From the NCBI GenBank assembly GCA_963696505.1, contig CAVOKN010000030.1:79026-143025 (forward strand): 64,000 bases of DNA, read 5' to 3'. The notes beneath the pieces were generated by a model. The model was not told the origin of the DNA. It did not search any database and saw only the letters and a program-made list of their open reading frames with translations. Positions 42,716 to 52,334 of this stretch are shown one piece after another. Numbering within the stretch: the first letter of the stretch is position 1; each line of letters opens with the position of its first letter. The translations under genes and the position numbers were made by a program. The DNA is from CAVOKN01 sp963696505 (lineage in GTDB: Bacteria; Pseudomonadota; Gammaproteobacteria; Burkholderiales; Rhodocyclaceae).

Positions 42716-43535
42716 TTATCGGGTCCGATCCCCTGACGGAGGCGGCCGCCCCACCGCAGGGAGCACCCGGCGCGCGCTTCTGGAGGCCCAGCCGGCCATC
42801 GTCTTCATCCAGACAGCGTAGGGCTGAGCCAGCCACCACTTCATCGGCAGCCGGCCGTGATGCCGGCGCACGACGGCCATCGCTTCGCGATAGTGCAAGC
42901 GACGCTGTGTGGTCGTCTTCGTATCGGCATGCACCCGATTTACCGCCAGGAACGCATCGACGAAATGCAATGGACCGAAGGCCCGCGACAGGCGCCACCA
43001 GAGGTCGTAGTCCATGGCCATCTGAAGGGTCTCGTCCAATCCCCCGACACGCTCCCAGGCACTCCGCCGGATCAGGGTTGCCGGCTGGGACACGATGCAC
43101 CGGATCGACAGTCGCCTTGCATCGAATGGCTCAACCCACACCGGCTTGCGTTTCCCGCTCCGCTCCAGGAAATCCCAGGACCGTCCATACACGGCCGGCG
43201 CGTCCTTACGATGTTTCCAGCGCCTGAGAGAGTGCGGACAGCGCGCCCGGCAACAGCCAGTCGTCGCTGTTGATCCAGCAGACAAACGGTGCCCGACCCT
43301 TGGCAATACACTCGTTGATCGCCGCTGCCTGCCCCCTGTCCGCGTGGCTGCGCCAGCCCGCCAGGCGATGCTCCCAGCGTTGAATCACGTCCACCGAGCC
43401 GTCCGTCGACCCGCCGTCCGCGACGAACACCTCGAGCGGGACGTCTTGCTGAAAGATCGACGCCAGCGCCTGATTCAGGTAACGGCCCTGATTGAACGAC
43501 GGGACGGCGACCGTCACCCGGGCTGCAGCTTGCAT
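42716..43535 (-). pseudogene. Glycosyltransferase family 2, one frameshift
   Basis: The first frame reads MQAAARVTVAVPSFNQGRYL, VFVADGGSTDGSVDVIQRWE and CWINSDDWLLPGALSALSQA, the GT-A donor domain with its DxD-type SDD. It hits a stop after LETS. In the next frame the protein continues KDAPAVYGRSWDFLERSGKR, DYDLWWRLSRAFGPLHFVDA to the end. Removing one A from the AAA at 43,214-43,216 (opposite strand) restores a 272-residue enzyme. A homopolymer indel is a common sequencing error, so the gene may well be intact in the cell. Confidence 0.82.
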
Positions 43536-43538
43536 CGC

Positions 43539-44501
43539 TCAGGCCCTTTGCTCAGCCCGCAGAAAATCCTCATAAGTCAGCGCCAGCCCCTTGCCCAGCG
43601 GCACGTTCGGCTTCCAGCCGAGTGACTTCAGGCGGCTGACGTCCATCAGCTTGCGCGGCGTGCCGTCCGGCTTGCCCGGGTCGAACTCGATTCGCCCCTT
43701 GAAGCCCACCGTCGTGGCGATGCGCTGCGCCAACTCGCCGATGGTCAGGTCCTCGCCGCAGCCGACGTTGATGTGGGAGAGCATCGGCTGCGTATTGGTC
43801 GCATGAATGCTGCGCTCCAGATCCATCACATGCACGCAGGCCTCGGCCATGTCGTCGACGTACAGGAATTCCCGCCGGGGCGTTCCGGTGCCCCAGATCA
43901 GCACTTCAGCTGCGTCGTTCAGCTTCGCTTCGTGGAAGCGGCGGATCAGTGCCGGGATGACGTGGCTGTTTTCCGGATGGTAGTTGTCCCCCGGCCCGTA
44001 GAGGTTGGTCGGCATGACACTGCGAAAGTCAGTCCCGTACTGGCGGTTGTAGGACTCGCACAGCTTGATGCCGGCGATCTTGGCGATGGCGTAGGGTTCG
44101 TTGGTCTGCTCCAGCGTGCCGGTGAGCAGCGCGTCTTCGCGCATCGGCTGCGGGGCGAGCCGTGGATAGATGCAGCTCGATCCAAGGAACAGCAGCTTCT
44201 GCACCCCGGCGCGCCAGGCCTGGTGGATCACGTTGGCCTCGACCATCAGGTTGTCGTAGATGAACTCGGCCGGGTAGGTGTCGTTGGCGTGGATGCCGCC
44301 CACCTTGGCGGCGGCGAGATAGACCTCGTCCGGGCGCTCGGCTTCGAAGAAGGCCCGCACCGCCGCCTGGTCGGTGAGGTCCAGTTCGGCGTGGGTGCGG
44401 GTGACGAGCTTGTCGCGCCCGCGCCGGCGCAACGCCCGCACGATGGCCGAGCCGACCATGCCCCGATGGCCCGCGACGTAGATTTTCGGTTCGCCGGGCA
44501 C
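43539..44501 (-). CDS. fcl: GDP-L-fucose synthase
   Basis: Epimerises and reduces GDP-4-keto-6-deoxymannose to GDP-L-fucose with NADPH. The GTG start (VPGEPKIYVAGHRGMVGSAI) gives 320 residues. Motifs: GHRGMVGSAIVRALRRRG, LAAAKVGGIHANDTYPAEF, LGSSCIYPRLAPQPM and NEPYAIAKIAGIKLCESY with the YxxxK catalytic pair. It follows gmd by 8 bases, so the two-step pathway is encoded together. Confidence 0.95.
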   Translation of the reverse strand: MPGEPKIYVAGHRGMVGSAIVRALRRRGRDKLVTRTHAELDLTDQAAVRAFFEAERPDEVYLAAAKVGGIHANDTYPAEFIYDNLMVEANVIHQAWRAGVQKLLFLGSSCIYPRLAPQPMREDALLTGTLEQTNEPYAIAKIAGIKLCESYNRQYGTDFRSVMPTNLYGPGDNYHPENSHVIPALIRRFHEAKLNDAAEVLIWGTGTPRREFLYVDDMAEACVHVMDLERSIHATNTQPMLSHINVGCGEDLTIGELAQRIATTVGFKGRIEFDPGKPDGTPRKLMDVSRLKSLGWKPNVPLGKGLALTYEDFLRAEQRA

Positions 44502-44509
44502 GCTCGGCC

Positions 44510-45592
44510 CTACTCGTGGTAGTCGAAGGCGTTGTAGCCGTGCCGCTTGACCAGTTCGTCGCGTTCGGCGGCCTTGAGGTCCTCGCGCACCATCTCGGCG
44601 ACCAGCTGGTCGAAGGTGATTTGCGGCACCCAGCCGAGTTTCTCCCGCGCCTTGGTGGGATCGCCGAGCAGGGTTTCCACTTCCGTCGGCCGGAAGTAGC
44701 GCGGATCGACGGCGACGATGCGCCGGCCTTGCGGGTCGATTCCCTGCTCCTCGACGCCTTCGCCGCTCCAGCGGATCTGCATCCCCAGCTCGCGGGCGGC
44801 GGCGTTGATGAAGTCGCGCACGCTGTACTGCACGCCGGTGGCGATGACGTAATCCTCGGGGTGGTCCTGCTGCAGCATCAGCCACTGCATCTCGACGTAG
44901 TCACGGGCATGTCCCCAGTCGCGCTTGGCGTTGAGGTTGCCCAGGTACAGGCAGTCCTGCAGCCCCAGCTTGATGCGCGCCATCGCGCGGGTGATCTTGC
45001 GCGTGACGAAGGTTTCGCCGCGTACCGGCGATTCGTGGTTGAACAGGATGCCGTTGCAAGCGTAGATGCCGTAGGCCTCGCGGTAGTTCACGGTGATCCA
45101 GTAAGCATAGAGCTTGGCCACCGCGTAGGGGCTGCGGGGGTAGAACGGGGTGGTCTCCTTCTGCGGGACTTCCTGCACCAGTCCGTAAAGCTCGGAGGTG
45201 GAGGCCTGATAGAAGCGGGTCTTCTTCTCCAGCCCCAGGATGCGGATCGCCTCAAGGATGCGCAGGGGGCCAATGGCGTCCGAATTCGCCGTGTATTCCG
45301 GTTCTTCGAAGCTCACCGCCACGTGCGACTGAGCGGCCAGGTTGTAGATTTCGTCGGGCTTCACCTGCTGGATGATGCGGACCAGGGAGGACGAATCGGT
45401 CAGGTCGCCGTGATGGAGGATGAAGCGCCGGTCCGCGACATGGGGATCCTGGTAGAGGTGATCGATCCGGTCGGTATTGAACAGCGAGGTGCGCCGCTTG
45501 ATGCCGTGAACCTCATAGCCCTTGCCGAGCAGCAGTTCGGCGAGGTAGGCGCCGTCCTGGCCGGTAACGCCGGTGATCAAAGCTTTTTTCAT
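44510..45592 (-). CDS. gmd: GDP-mannose 4,6-dehydratase
   Basis: Converts GDP-mannose to GDP-4-keto-6-deoxymannose. The 360-residue SDR protein has ALITGVTGQDGAYLAELLL, GIKRRTSLFNTDRIDHLYQD, NLAAQSHVAVSFEEPEYTA, QASTSELYGLVQEVPQ and the YAVAKLYAYW catalytic site. Downstream fcl takes the product to GDP-fucose. The identification is secure. Confidence 0.97.
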   Translation of the reverse strand: MKKALITGVTGQDGAYLAELLLGKGYEVHGIKRRTSLFNTDRIDHLYQDPHVADRRFILHHGDLTDSSSLVRIIQQVKPDEIYNLAAQSHVAVSFEEPEYTANSDAIGPLRILEAIRILGLEKKTRFYQASTSELYGLVQEVPQKETTPFYPRSPYAVAKLYAYWITVNYREAYGIYACNGILFNHESPVRGETFVTRKITRAMARIKLGLQDCLYLGNLNAKRDWGHARDYVEMQWLMLQQDHPEDYVIATGVQYSVRDFINAAARELGMQIRWSGEGVEEQGIDPQGRRIVAVDPRYFRPTEVETLLGDPTKAREKLGWVPQITFDQLVAEMVREDLKAAERDELVKRHGYNAFDYHE

Positions 45593-45631
45593 CTTGGCCC
45601 CTTTAGTCGTAGTAATCCCAACAGTCTAGTG

Positions 45632-46648
45632 CTAGGTCGCTGCAACGGCCTTCAGGCGCGCCATCTGCGCCGCAACCATTCTCTTGACCATCTCGTCGAA
45701 GCTGACGGTTGGTTCCCAGCCCAATTTCCGGCGCGCTTTCGAAGGGTCCGCCAGCGTCTGTCCGGATTCCAGCGGACGGACCAGAGCCGGGTCGCTCACC
45801 ACGCTGTCGCGCCAGTCCCGGTCCACGCAGCGATAAGCGGTCTCGCAAAGCTCCTTGAGCGTGTGCAGTCGCCCGGTGCCGATCACGAAGTCGTCGGGAT
45901 GGTCCTGCTGCAGCATCAGCCACATCGCCCGCACAAAGTCGCCGGCATAGCCCCAATCGCGGGCGATATCGAGGTTGCCCAAGGCCAGCTTTCCGTGCTG
46001 GACGATAGGCCTGCCCATCTCATTGAGGTCCGGCGAATCAAGGATGTCGAGAGCAGCGCAGGCAGCCCCGTAAGCGACCTTCTGGGTGAGGAAATGCAAG
46101 GGCCGACGCTCGCTCTCGTGATTGAACAAGACCCCGTTCGCTATGAACAACCCGTAGCTCTCGCGATAAATCCGCGCCATCTGGTGCGCATAAACCTTCG
46201 CCGCCGCATAGGGGTTCACGGGGTTGAAGGGCGTCTGCTCGTCTTGCGGCACCCTCGACGCCTGCCCGAACATTTCCGACGACGAAGCGTGGTACACCCG
46301 GGATGCTGGGCAGTTGTGCCTTACCGCCTCGAACAGACGAATGGCTCCCAAGGCATTGACCAGCAGGGTTTCCGGCGCCCGCGCCCAGGATTCGCCCGGG
46401 CGCGATTGCGAGGCCAGATTATAGATCTCGTCGGGCCGGGAATCCTGAATGGCCGAGGAGATATCCACCCCCTCGGCCATGTCGCCGAACAGCACGCCTA
46501 TGCGCTCGGCAAGATGGGTCGCGCTGTTGGGGCGGTACCAGCTGTCGTGCCGAGCCAGACCGAATACCCGATACCCCTTTTCGAGGAGCCACTCGGCCAG
46601 AAACGAACCGTCCTGGCCGGTAATACCTGTTATCAAGGCTGTCTTCAC
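45632..46648 (-). CDS. Second GDP-mannose 4,6-dehydratase-like SDR protein
   Basis: A 338-residue relative of gmd with ALITGITGQDGSFLAEWLLE, NLASQSRPGESWARAPETL, HASSSEMFGQASRVPQDEQT and NPYAAAKVYAHQMARIYRES. It has the YxxxK catalytic pair. The cluster already has a gmd; this one may act on another nucleotide sugar, or be the partner reductase (RMD type) leading to GDP-rhamnose. Its ATG overlaps the stop of the preceding glycosyltransferase gene by 4 bases (ATGA). Confidence 0.85.
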   Translation of the reverse strand: MKTALITGITGQDGSFLAEWLLEKGYRVFGLARHDSWYRPNSATHLAERIGVLFGDMAEGVDISSAIQDSRPDEIYNLASQSRPGESWARAPETLLVNALGAIRLFEAVRHNCPASRVYHASSSEMFGQASRVPQDEQTPFNPVNPYAAAKVYAHQMARIYRESYGLFIANGVLFNHESERRPLHFLTQKVAYGAACAALDILDSPDLNEMGRPIVQHGKLALGNLDIARDWGYAGDFVRAMWLMLQQDHPDDFVIGTGRLHTLKELCETAYRCVDRDWRDSVVSDPALVRPLESGQTLADPSKARRKLGWEPTVSFDEMVKRMVAAQMARLKAVAAT

Positions 46649-47802
46649 GCCGCCATCCGCCGTTTAGGAGTAGCCACCGCTTCTTCGTATAGCTCTAGGA
46701 GCGAAGCCGCACTGCGCTTCCAGTCGAAACGCCCGGCCTGTTCCCGCGCAGCCGCACTCAGCCGTGCCCTCTGCTCTGCGTTCGAGGACAATCCCAGCAT
46801 CGCCTGAGTCCATCCTTCCGTATCTTCCGGTGCGAGCAGGATCGCGGCGTCGGCCGCTACTTCCGGGATCGACGTGGACGACGAGGCGATTGTCGGCGCG
46901 CCAAACTGCATTCCCTCCAGTACCGGTAGCCCGAATCCCTCGAACAGCGAAGGATATAGATTGGCGTAGCAATTGCGGTAGAGCCAGATCAATTCCTCGT
47001 CGGATACATATCCAGTCAGTACGACGTTAGCCTCGACCCCCAGAAAACTGAGATGCTTCCGAAAATCCTCCATCAGCCAACCCTTTCCGCCAGCCAGCAC
47101 CAACGGCATCGGCTCGCCCCCCAACACCAGATAGCGGGCGTAGGCCTCGGCCAGTCGGCGCTGGTTCTTCCTCGGTTCGATGGTTCCGACGCTCAGCCAA
47201 TAGGCGCCCGCCCGCACGTTCGCGAGCGCTCGCAGCCGTATCCCTTGGGCGGTCGAATCCCCAAACCGGGAGCACGGATAAATCACGCGAACGCGGTCCG
47301 CGGGGAAGTTGGGGAACACGGTAAGGTAATGCGTGCGCGATGCCGCGGAAATTGCCACGATCCAATCTGCCGCCAGGGCCGCGCGAAACACGCCATCGAA
47401 GCAGCCCACCCGGTTCGCCTCAGTCGTCCAACCGGGATCGATCGCGAAGCCCATGTCGTACAGCGTGTAGATGAGTCGACTAGACTGCAACTGATCCGGG
47501 CACCAGAAGTTATTCGCCTGAATAACATCCGGAACGCCCAGCGAAGATTCCAAGCGCTCCCTCGTCCAAAACGCACGAGCCATCTGACGCGTGAAATGTC
47601 GGGGACCATAATGCACCTTCCGCCCCGGGTACGGATTTGTAACGGGCATGAACGCGTCAAAATAGAAATCGCCGAAGCTGGGGAAGACCGAATAGCGATA
47701 CTCGGGTGCGAGTTGAAGCAGGGAACGTATCATCGCATGAGCGAAATAGCCGCAACCTGCCTTGCCCGAGCCGGTTTGGGAGATGTCAAATCCGATATGC
47801 AT
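46645..47802 (-). CDS. Glycosyltransferase family 4 (mannosyltransferase-like)
   Basis: A 385-residue GT-B enzyme. It begins MHIGFDISQTGSGKAGCGYF, a pattern of O-unit mannosyl- or rhamnosyltransferases. The donor domain has YWLSVGTIEPRKNQRRLAEA, VVLTGYVSDEELIWLYRNCY and ANLYPSLFEGFGLPVLEGMQ with the E-x7-E motif. It is coupled to the second gmd-like gene. Acceptor and linkage cannot be read from sequence. Confidence 0.9.
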   Translation of the reverse strand: MHIGFDISQTGSGKAGCGYFAHAMIRSLLQLAPEYRYSVFPSFGDFYFDAFMPVTNPYPGRKVHYGPRHFTRQMARAFWTRERLESSLGVPDVIQANNFWCPDQLQSSRLIYTLYDMGFAIDPGWTTEANRVGCFDGVFRAALAADWIVAISAASRTHYLTVFPNFPADRVRVIYPCSRFGDSTAQGIRLRALANVRAGAYWLSVGTIEPRKNQRRLAEAYARYLVLGGEPMPLVLAGGKGWLMEDFRKHLSFLGVEANVVLTGYVSDEELIWLYRNCYANLYPSLFEGFGLPVLEGMQFGAPTIASSSTSIPEVAADAAILLAPEDTEGWTQAMLGLSSNAEQRARLSAAAREQAGRFDWKRSAASLLELYEEAVATPKRRMAA

Positions 47803-47856
47803 TTCAGTGCCAGCCTGCGCATCCAGCCGAAGCCGCCCGTTCCACTACCTAGTTTC

Positions 47857-49932
47857 TCAGTCCGCGCGAGCGGCCGGGACAATCCTCAACTCCTGAATAC
47901 CAATGCCCAGCCGCCGCTCATCAGCACTCACCCCGAGTTCCTTTGGGGAAGTGGGCTTTGGAATATCTATGCGAATCTCATCCGTTGCGCCGTCAGTCGA
48001 AAAGGAAACCCTTACGCCCTGTACGTCCCAATGCAGCGGAGGGATATCCCTTGCATCGTCGCCGACCGAAATCCGGACTGGCAGACCTTCGTTAGGCCCA
48101 AACGCCCTCCCTTTAAGCTGCAGCTCGAACTCTCTTGGAAGTACTTCCATAAACCGAATCCGTACCACATCCCCAACAGACCACGCCCCCCAATCCTCTG
48201 GCTCCGCGATTCCGGTTAGCGCCCTGAGGCCGCTGCGCGACCCGCCAATACGGAAGTCCATTTTGCCGCAAACCAACCGTATGATCTTGAACCCCGACCC
48301 ATTAATGGCCGAACAACTCTCTCCCAAGTACGAGACATCCCCGACAATCACAATCGACTCAGTTCCCTCCGGAATCTGCCCTTTGGTCACAGATCCCCCG
48401 CGTTCAACCGCCACCACCTGCGCATCCGCATTGTCATACGCCAACAGCGCACGATACAGCGACGCCCTGTCGGTCCCGACGAAGACAACCGCTTCCGCAC
48501 GCCCCAAGAGTTTGGCAGCCGTCCTCCCTGAACTGTCATAGGCGTCACCCTCCAGCCGACTGCGACCATCTTCATGCGTAGCGTAGGTCGCCGTCATCAA
48601 CATTGATGGCATGAACAGGAACAGAAACACTCCGGCTCCGTAACGGACATTGACAACCCAGATACACACACTAACCGTAAGCACAAAGCCGTATAGCAGA
48701 TGGAGCGCCGAGCGCCTCATCAGCCCGTTAAGCTCGGGGCTATCGATCAGGTTTGGTCTATATTCCCCAAGGTAGCCGGGAGCGACATAGAGCACCCCTA
48801 TTCCCAGAAGGACCGCGATCACCGCCCTCGCACGCACACTCGACGTCGCACTTGATTTGTCTGTCATCTCCACGGCTGCGATCAGGATCAACAGAGGAAA
48901 CGCGAAGTTGTAATAGCGCATGTGTATCCGGTCGAACGTCTCATAGCCCCCCCCCAACCCCGCCTTCGCAGTGTAGAGCGCGGCTAGTGCAATGAGCGGT
49001 AACAACACCCAGATCGTATACACACTGAGATTTGCCCGCTGACGATCATCCGCTCGCAGCCATCGCCCCGTCACGAGAATTGCCAACGGCAACGAAAAGA
49101 GCACCAGAACTCCGAGAATATGTGCCAAGCCAAGCGCAATGCCGTGACTTGCCAAGTCAAGCAGCTCGTCCCCTAACAAGGAAGTGCCGATTGTCGAGTA
49201 AACAGGCCCGAAGAGGCTGAACCCCTTCCAGCCCGACAGGGCCAATCCCAATAGCAGCTTGGTCGCGAGCACCGACACCAAGAAGTATCCGCACACTCCA
49301 ATCCGCGAAACCAGACGCCCCGGTCCTTGAGCGCGCCACTCCGCGAAGACCATAAAGATGCAGAATCCGGGGATGAGGAACAGCGCATGCGCCTTCACGA
49401 GTGATGCGATGCCAAGGAGAAATCCGACGGTGACCCCGAAAGGTGCCTTGCCAAGTGTTGTAGGTCGCGTAAGCGCAAACCAGGTCAGTACCCAGAACGA
49501 CAAGTAGTACATCGACTCGGGCATGAAATATGCGGTGTAGGTGGACACTGGCGCCAGACCCGAAAGCATGGCCACAGTCAACGCGACACGCTTCGAGCAG
49601 AAGCGACACGCCGTCAGATAGACAAAGACAGTGCCAGCCCCAAATGCCACGGCGTTCAACAGCCGCGCGCAATCCAAGAAACCAGTTCCACAAACGCCTG
49701 TTATCTTGAAGACGGCGAAAAAGAGATGCGACGGATATAGAGGATTTTCAGCCGCGCCATAGCTGACAAGTCGCGTGTAAAGGTTGTAAAACCACTCGTC
49801 CGGCACAAGCGGGTTAAGGCCAATACTTCGAAAGCTCAAGACCAATATCAACAAAAATACGTAGGCAGTCAGCGCCAGTTCCGGCCACTCCAATTTCGTC
49901 GCCCGCCCGGGCCCCGGCCGTTCACATTCCAA
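47857..49932 (-). CDS. Large multi-pass membrane glycosyltransferase-like protein (GT39/ArnT-like)
   Basis: A 691-residue protein with 11-13 predicted membrane helices in the first 440 residues and a soluble beta-rich C-terminal domain. The N-terminal loop has LNPLVPDEWFYNLYTRLVSY, with acidic residues (DEW) like the catalytic Asp of polyprenyl-P-sugar transferases. It begins with a TTG start preceded by GGAGGG nine bases upstream; no in-frame ATG precedes it. It may decorate O-units in the periplasm with a lipid-linked sugar supplied by the downstream GT2 and GtrA. The region is AT-richer than the core, suggesting transfer. Confidence 0.7.
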   Translation of the reverse strand: MECERPGPGRATKLEWPELALTAYVFLLILVLSFRSIGLNPLVPDEWFYNLYTRLVSYGAAENPLYPSHLFFAVFKITGVCGTGFLDCARLLNAVAFGAGTVFVYLTACRFCSKRVALTVAMLSGLAPVSTYTAYFMPESMYYLSFWVLTWFALTRPTTLGKAPFGVTVGFLLGIASLVKAHALFLIPGFCIFMVFAEWRAQGPGRLVSRIGVCGYFLVSVLATKLLLGLALSGWKGFSLFGPVYSTIGTSLLGDELLDLASHGIALGLAHILGVLVLFSLPLAILVTGRWLRADDRQRANLSVYTIWVLLPLIALAALYTAKAGLGGGYETFDRIHMRYYNFAFPLLILIAAVEMTDKSSATSSVRARAVIAVLLGIGVLYVAPGYLGEYRPNLIDSPELNGLMRRSALHLLYGFVLTVSVCIWVVNVRYGAGVFLFLFMPSMLMTATYATHEDGRSRLEGDAYDSSGRTAAKLLGRAEAVVFVGTDRASLYRALLAYDNADAQVVAVERGGSVTKGQIPEGTESIVIVGDVSYLGESCSAINGSGFKIIRLVCGKMDFRIGGSRSGLRALTGIAEPEDWGAWSVGDVVRIRFMEVLPREFELQLKGRAFGPNEGLPVRISVGDDARDIPPLHWDVQGVRVSFSTDGATDEIRIDIPKPTSPKELGVSADERRLGIGIQELRIVPAARAD

Positions 49933-50047
49933 TGCTCAGGCCCTCCACATTAGCTCTCCCCTAGACAATCCATTCCTTCCAAACACGCCAACTTCCGGCA
50001 CCCGGTAGACAGCCCACGTCTCTTTGCTCCGACTCCCTGGACGTCCT

Positions 50048-50734
50048 TCACAACGGCCGTTCGCCGACCAAGTAGACATTCTTTCCCAGCATCGAGCGCA
50101 GTACGCAATCAATCAACAAGCTGATCGGGAGTGCCCATTTATCATAGGCAACGAGCGCGCGACGATTGATGTCGCCAGACTTGGCTCCGAACAACTTGTA
50201 CGCGATGGACGCCAGAAATCCAATCGAATCGGCGTACCTCACCGTCAGAATCCGAATCTGAGCACCATCCGCGGCGGCCGTTAGACTCCGCTTCGTGTAT
50301 CGTCGAACGTGTCCAACCTTTCGGTCCATGGACGAATACAACATCTCAAATGCCGGTACGTAAACCAACATACGGCCGCCGGGTCTGAGTAGATTTCGCC
50401 ATTGCCGCAGGGCTGCGCGATCGTCCTCAATATGCTCAAGCACGTTGAGCGCATACAGAAAATCAAGACTCATTGGCTCGATCGAGTCAAAACTCGTTGC
50501 CACTGGCAGACCTTGCGATCGGATTGCCTCAGCCTGCCTTTCGTCCGGCTCGAAGCACAACACATCGTAACCATCGTTGCGCAAAGCCAATGCAAAGGTG
50601 CCTATCCCCGCCCCGATATCCACTATTCGTGCTTTTGCACCTGCGTGCTCACGAATCAATGACAGGAGAAAGCTGTTGTATCGGACAGCTTCCGCCATCA
50701 CTTCGAGATTATCCGTTCCCGTATATCCGTTCAT
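50048..50734 (-). CDS. Class I SAM-dependent methyltransferase
   Basis: A 228-residue cytosolic methyltransferase starting MNGYTGTDNLEVMAEAVRYN. The SAM site is ARIVDIGAGIGTFALALRND, followed by VLCFEPDERQAEAI, LDFLYALNVLEHIEDDRAAL and LRPGGRMLVYVPAFEMLYSS. The C-terminal RRALVAYDKWALPISLLIDC may bind the membrane. It overlaps the gtrA stop (ATGA). Probably methylates a lipid-linked or glycan intermediate. Confidence 0.88.
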   Translation of the reverse strand: MNGYTGTDNLEVMAEAVRYNSFLLSLIREHAGAKARIVDIGAGIGTFALALRNDGYDVLCFEPDERQAEAIRSQGLPVATSFDSIEPMSLDFLYALNVLEHIEDDRAALRQWRNLLRPGGRMLVYVPAFEMLYSSMDRKVGHVRRYTKRSLTAAADGAQIRILTVRYADSIGFLASIAYKLFGAKSGDINRRALVAYDKWALPISLLIDCVLRSMLGKNVYLVGERPL

Positions 50735-51159
50735 CGTTGATCGAGTTTTCGAAACACCCAGAATCTTGACGTTGCGTAGGTGAAGACCATGCTGAAGATT
50801 GCCCCAATTGCCAGCGGAAGAACTGGAATAGTTTTCATCCATGGGAGGTAGTAAGCCAGACCCACGAATATGGAGAAATTCAGTATCCCGCCGCCAATCT
50901 GGATAATCAAATACCGGAGATACTCTTCGCGCATCTCTTGGCGGTCCCTCCGCGGCTGACCAAAGGCATACGTTCGGTTCAGGTACCAGGTAATCGCCGT
51001 CGCCGACAGAAACGAACACGCCCTTGCAGCGTATAAATTCACCCCCAGACCCGCCGAAAGTACGGTAAGAATCCCACCGTCCACAATGAATCCCGCGCCG
51101 CCCACGAGACCGAACGCCATGCCGCCTTGTGGGATGTAACGTCGCACTGTGGCCCTCAA
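50731..51159 (-). CDS. GtrA-family membrane protein
   Basis: A 142-residue protein with four membrane helices: MAFGLVGGAGFIVDGGILTV, LYAARACSFLSATAITWYLN, FSIFVGLAYYLPWMKTIPVL and LAIGAIFSMVFTYATSRFWV. GtrA proteins are thought to flip polyprenyl-phosphate-linked glucose or similar to the periplasm. The listed start is a TTG; a GTG four codons later is as likely. With the upstream GT2 and the large membrane protein it forms a possible GtrA-GtrB-Gtr modification set. Confidence 0.85.
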   Translation of the reverse strand: MRATVRRYIPQGGMAFGLVGGAGFIVDGGILTVLSAGLGVNLYAARACSFLSATAITWYLNRTYAFGQPRRDRQEMREEYLRYLIIQIGGGILNFSIFVGLAYYLPWMKTIPVLPLAIGAIFSMVFTYATSRFWVFRKLDQR

Positions 51160-51241
51160 AGCGGGTCAGTGTTGAGTTGATCCACTTGGCGGCATTCCAC
51201 ACTCGCGAACCCGGTCCACCTCAGAGCGCGGACCATACCCA

Positions 51242-52177
51242 TTATCGCTCGCGTAGCAACTCGCGCTCGAAGCTTCGCTTATCTTGATCGGTCATCGAAT
51301 CCAGGATGAGGCCGATTGCCATCATCAAGACAGCCACAATCTCAAGGCCGGTCGCCAGAACCGCCAGGGGCACGTGGTGAATGTATTTTTCCCGTACCCA
51401 ATCGTCGAATACTGGCAACCCCGCTATCAGGCCGCCGAGACAAAGCACCCCGGCGACCACGCCGAAGAATGCTAGGGGACGGTAGTATCGCAGAATGCGC
51501 GCGATCGTGAATATGACTCGCGCTCCGTCGCTGACAGTGCTTAGCTTGGAGAAGCTACCCTCCGGTCTATCCCGATATTCCACTGGAACCTCTACGATCC
51601 TGAATCGCTTGTCCAGGGCGTGTAGTGTCATGTCCGTTTCGATCTCAAAGCCTTCGACTAATATTGGATAATTTTTCACGAACCGGCGACTAAGGGCACG
51701 GTATCCGCTCATGATGTCCACCAAGCGCGCGCCGAATAGCATATTTACGAGTGACTGGACTAGTCGATTCCCGAAAGTGTGGAGTGGTCGCTTGTTCTCC
51801 GCTTTATAGTGTCCGGCCGAATGCCGATCGCCGACCACCATGTCCGCGCGGCCTTGTATGATCGGACTTATTAAATCGCGTACCCTGTCCGCCGGATATG
51901 TCAGGTCCGCGTCGGCCATAACGTATATGTCAGCCTCGATATCATGAAACGCCCGCCTGACAGCGTTGCCCTTCCCCTTCCGTCTTTCCTCGATGACCCC
52001 ACCGTGGATCACCAGATCAGACATCACCTCACGCGCGAGTGTCCCCGTGTGGTCGCTCGAATTGTTGTCTATGACCCATAGCTCTGCCTCCGGCATTTCC
52101 GAATGAAACGACCTGATAGTATCGGCAATTGTCTGCTCCTCATTGTATGCGGGCAGAATGATAGCTAACTTTGCCAT
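51242..52177 (-). CDS. GT2 polyprenyl-phosphate glycosyltransferase (GtrB/DPM-like)
   Basis: A 311-residue enzyme starting MAKLAIILPAYNEEQTIADT. It has the GT-A motifs WVIDNNSSDHTG, IYVMADADLTYPADRVRDLI with the DAD metal site, and ARLVDIMSGYRALSRRFVKN, then two C-terminal membrane helices. This is the dolichol-phosphate mannosyltransferase/GtrB type that makes polyprenyl-P-sugar. It precedes gtrA by 82 bases, matching the known gtrA-gtrB pairing. Confidence 0.9.
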   Translation of the reverse strand: MAKLAIILPAYNEEQTIADTIRSFHSEMPEAELWVIDNNSSDHTGTLAREVMSDLVIHGGVIEERRKGKGNAVRRAFHDIEADIYVMADADLTYPADRVRDLISPIIQGRADMVVGDRHSAGHYKAENKRPLHTFGNRLVQSLVNMLFGARLVDIMSGYRALSRRFVKNYPILVEGFEIETDMTLHALDKRFRIVEVPVEYRDRPEGSFSKLSTVSDGARVIFTIARILRYYRPLAFFGVVAGVLCLGGLIAGLPVFDDWVREKYIHHVPLAVLATGLEIVAVLMMAIGLILDSMTDQDKRSFERELLRER

Positions 52178-52334
52178 CTCGAACGCACTCCATAGTCCCT
52201 GCAAGTCAAGCGATTGTCTTGGAAAATCCCGGTAGTGTATGAGGCCTGCTGCGTAGCCCGGTTGCACGAGTTGTTCCGATGCTTCAATGCTGTCACAAGC
52301 TACACAGAACGTTGTAAGTGGGCAAACGGACGGT

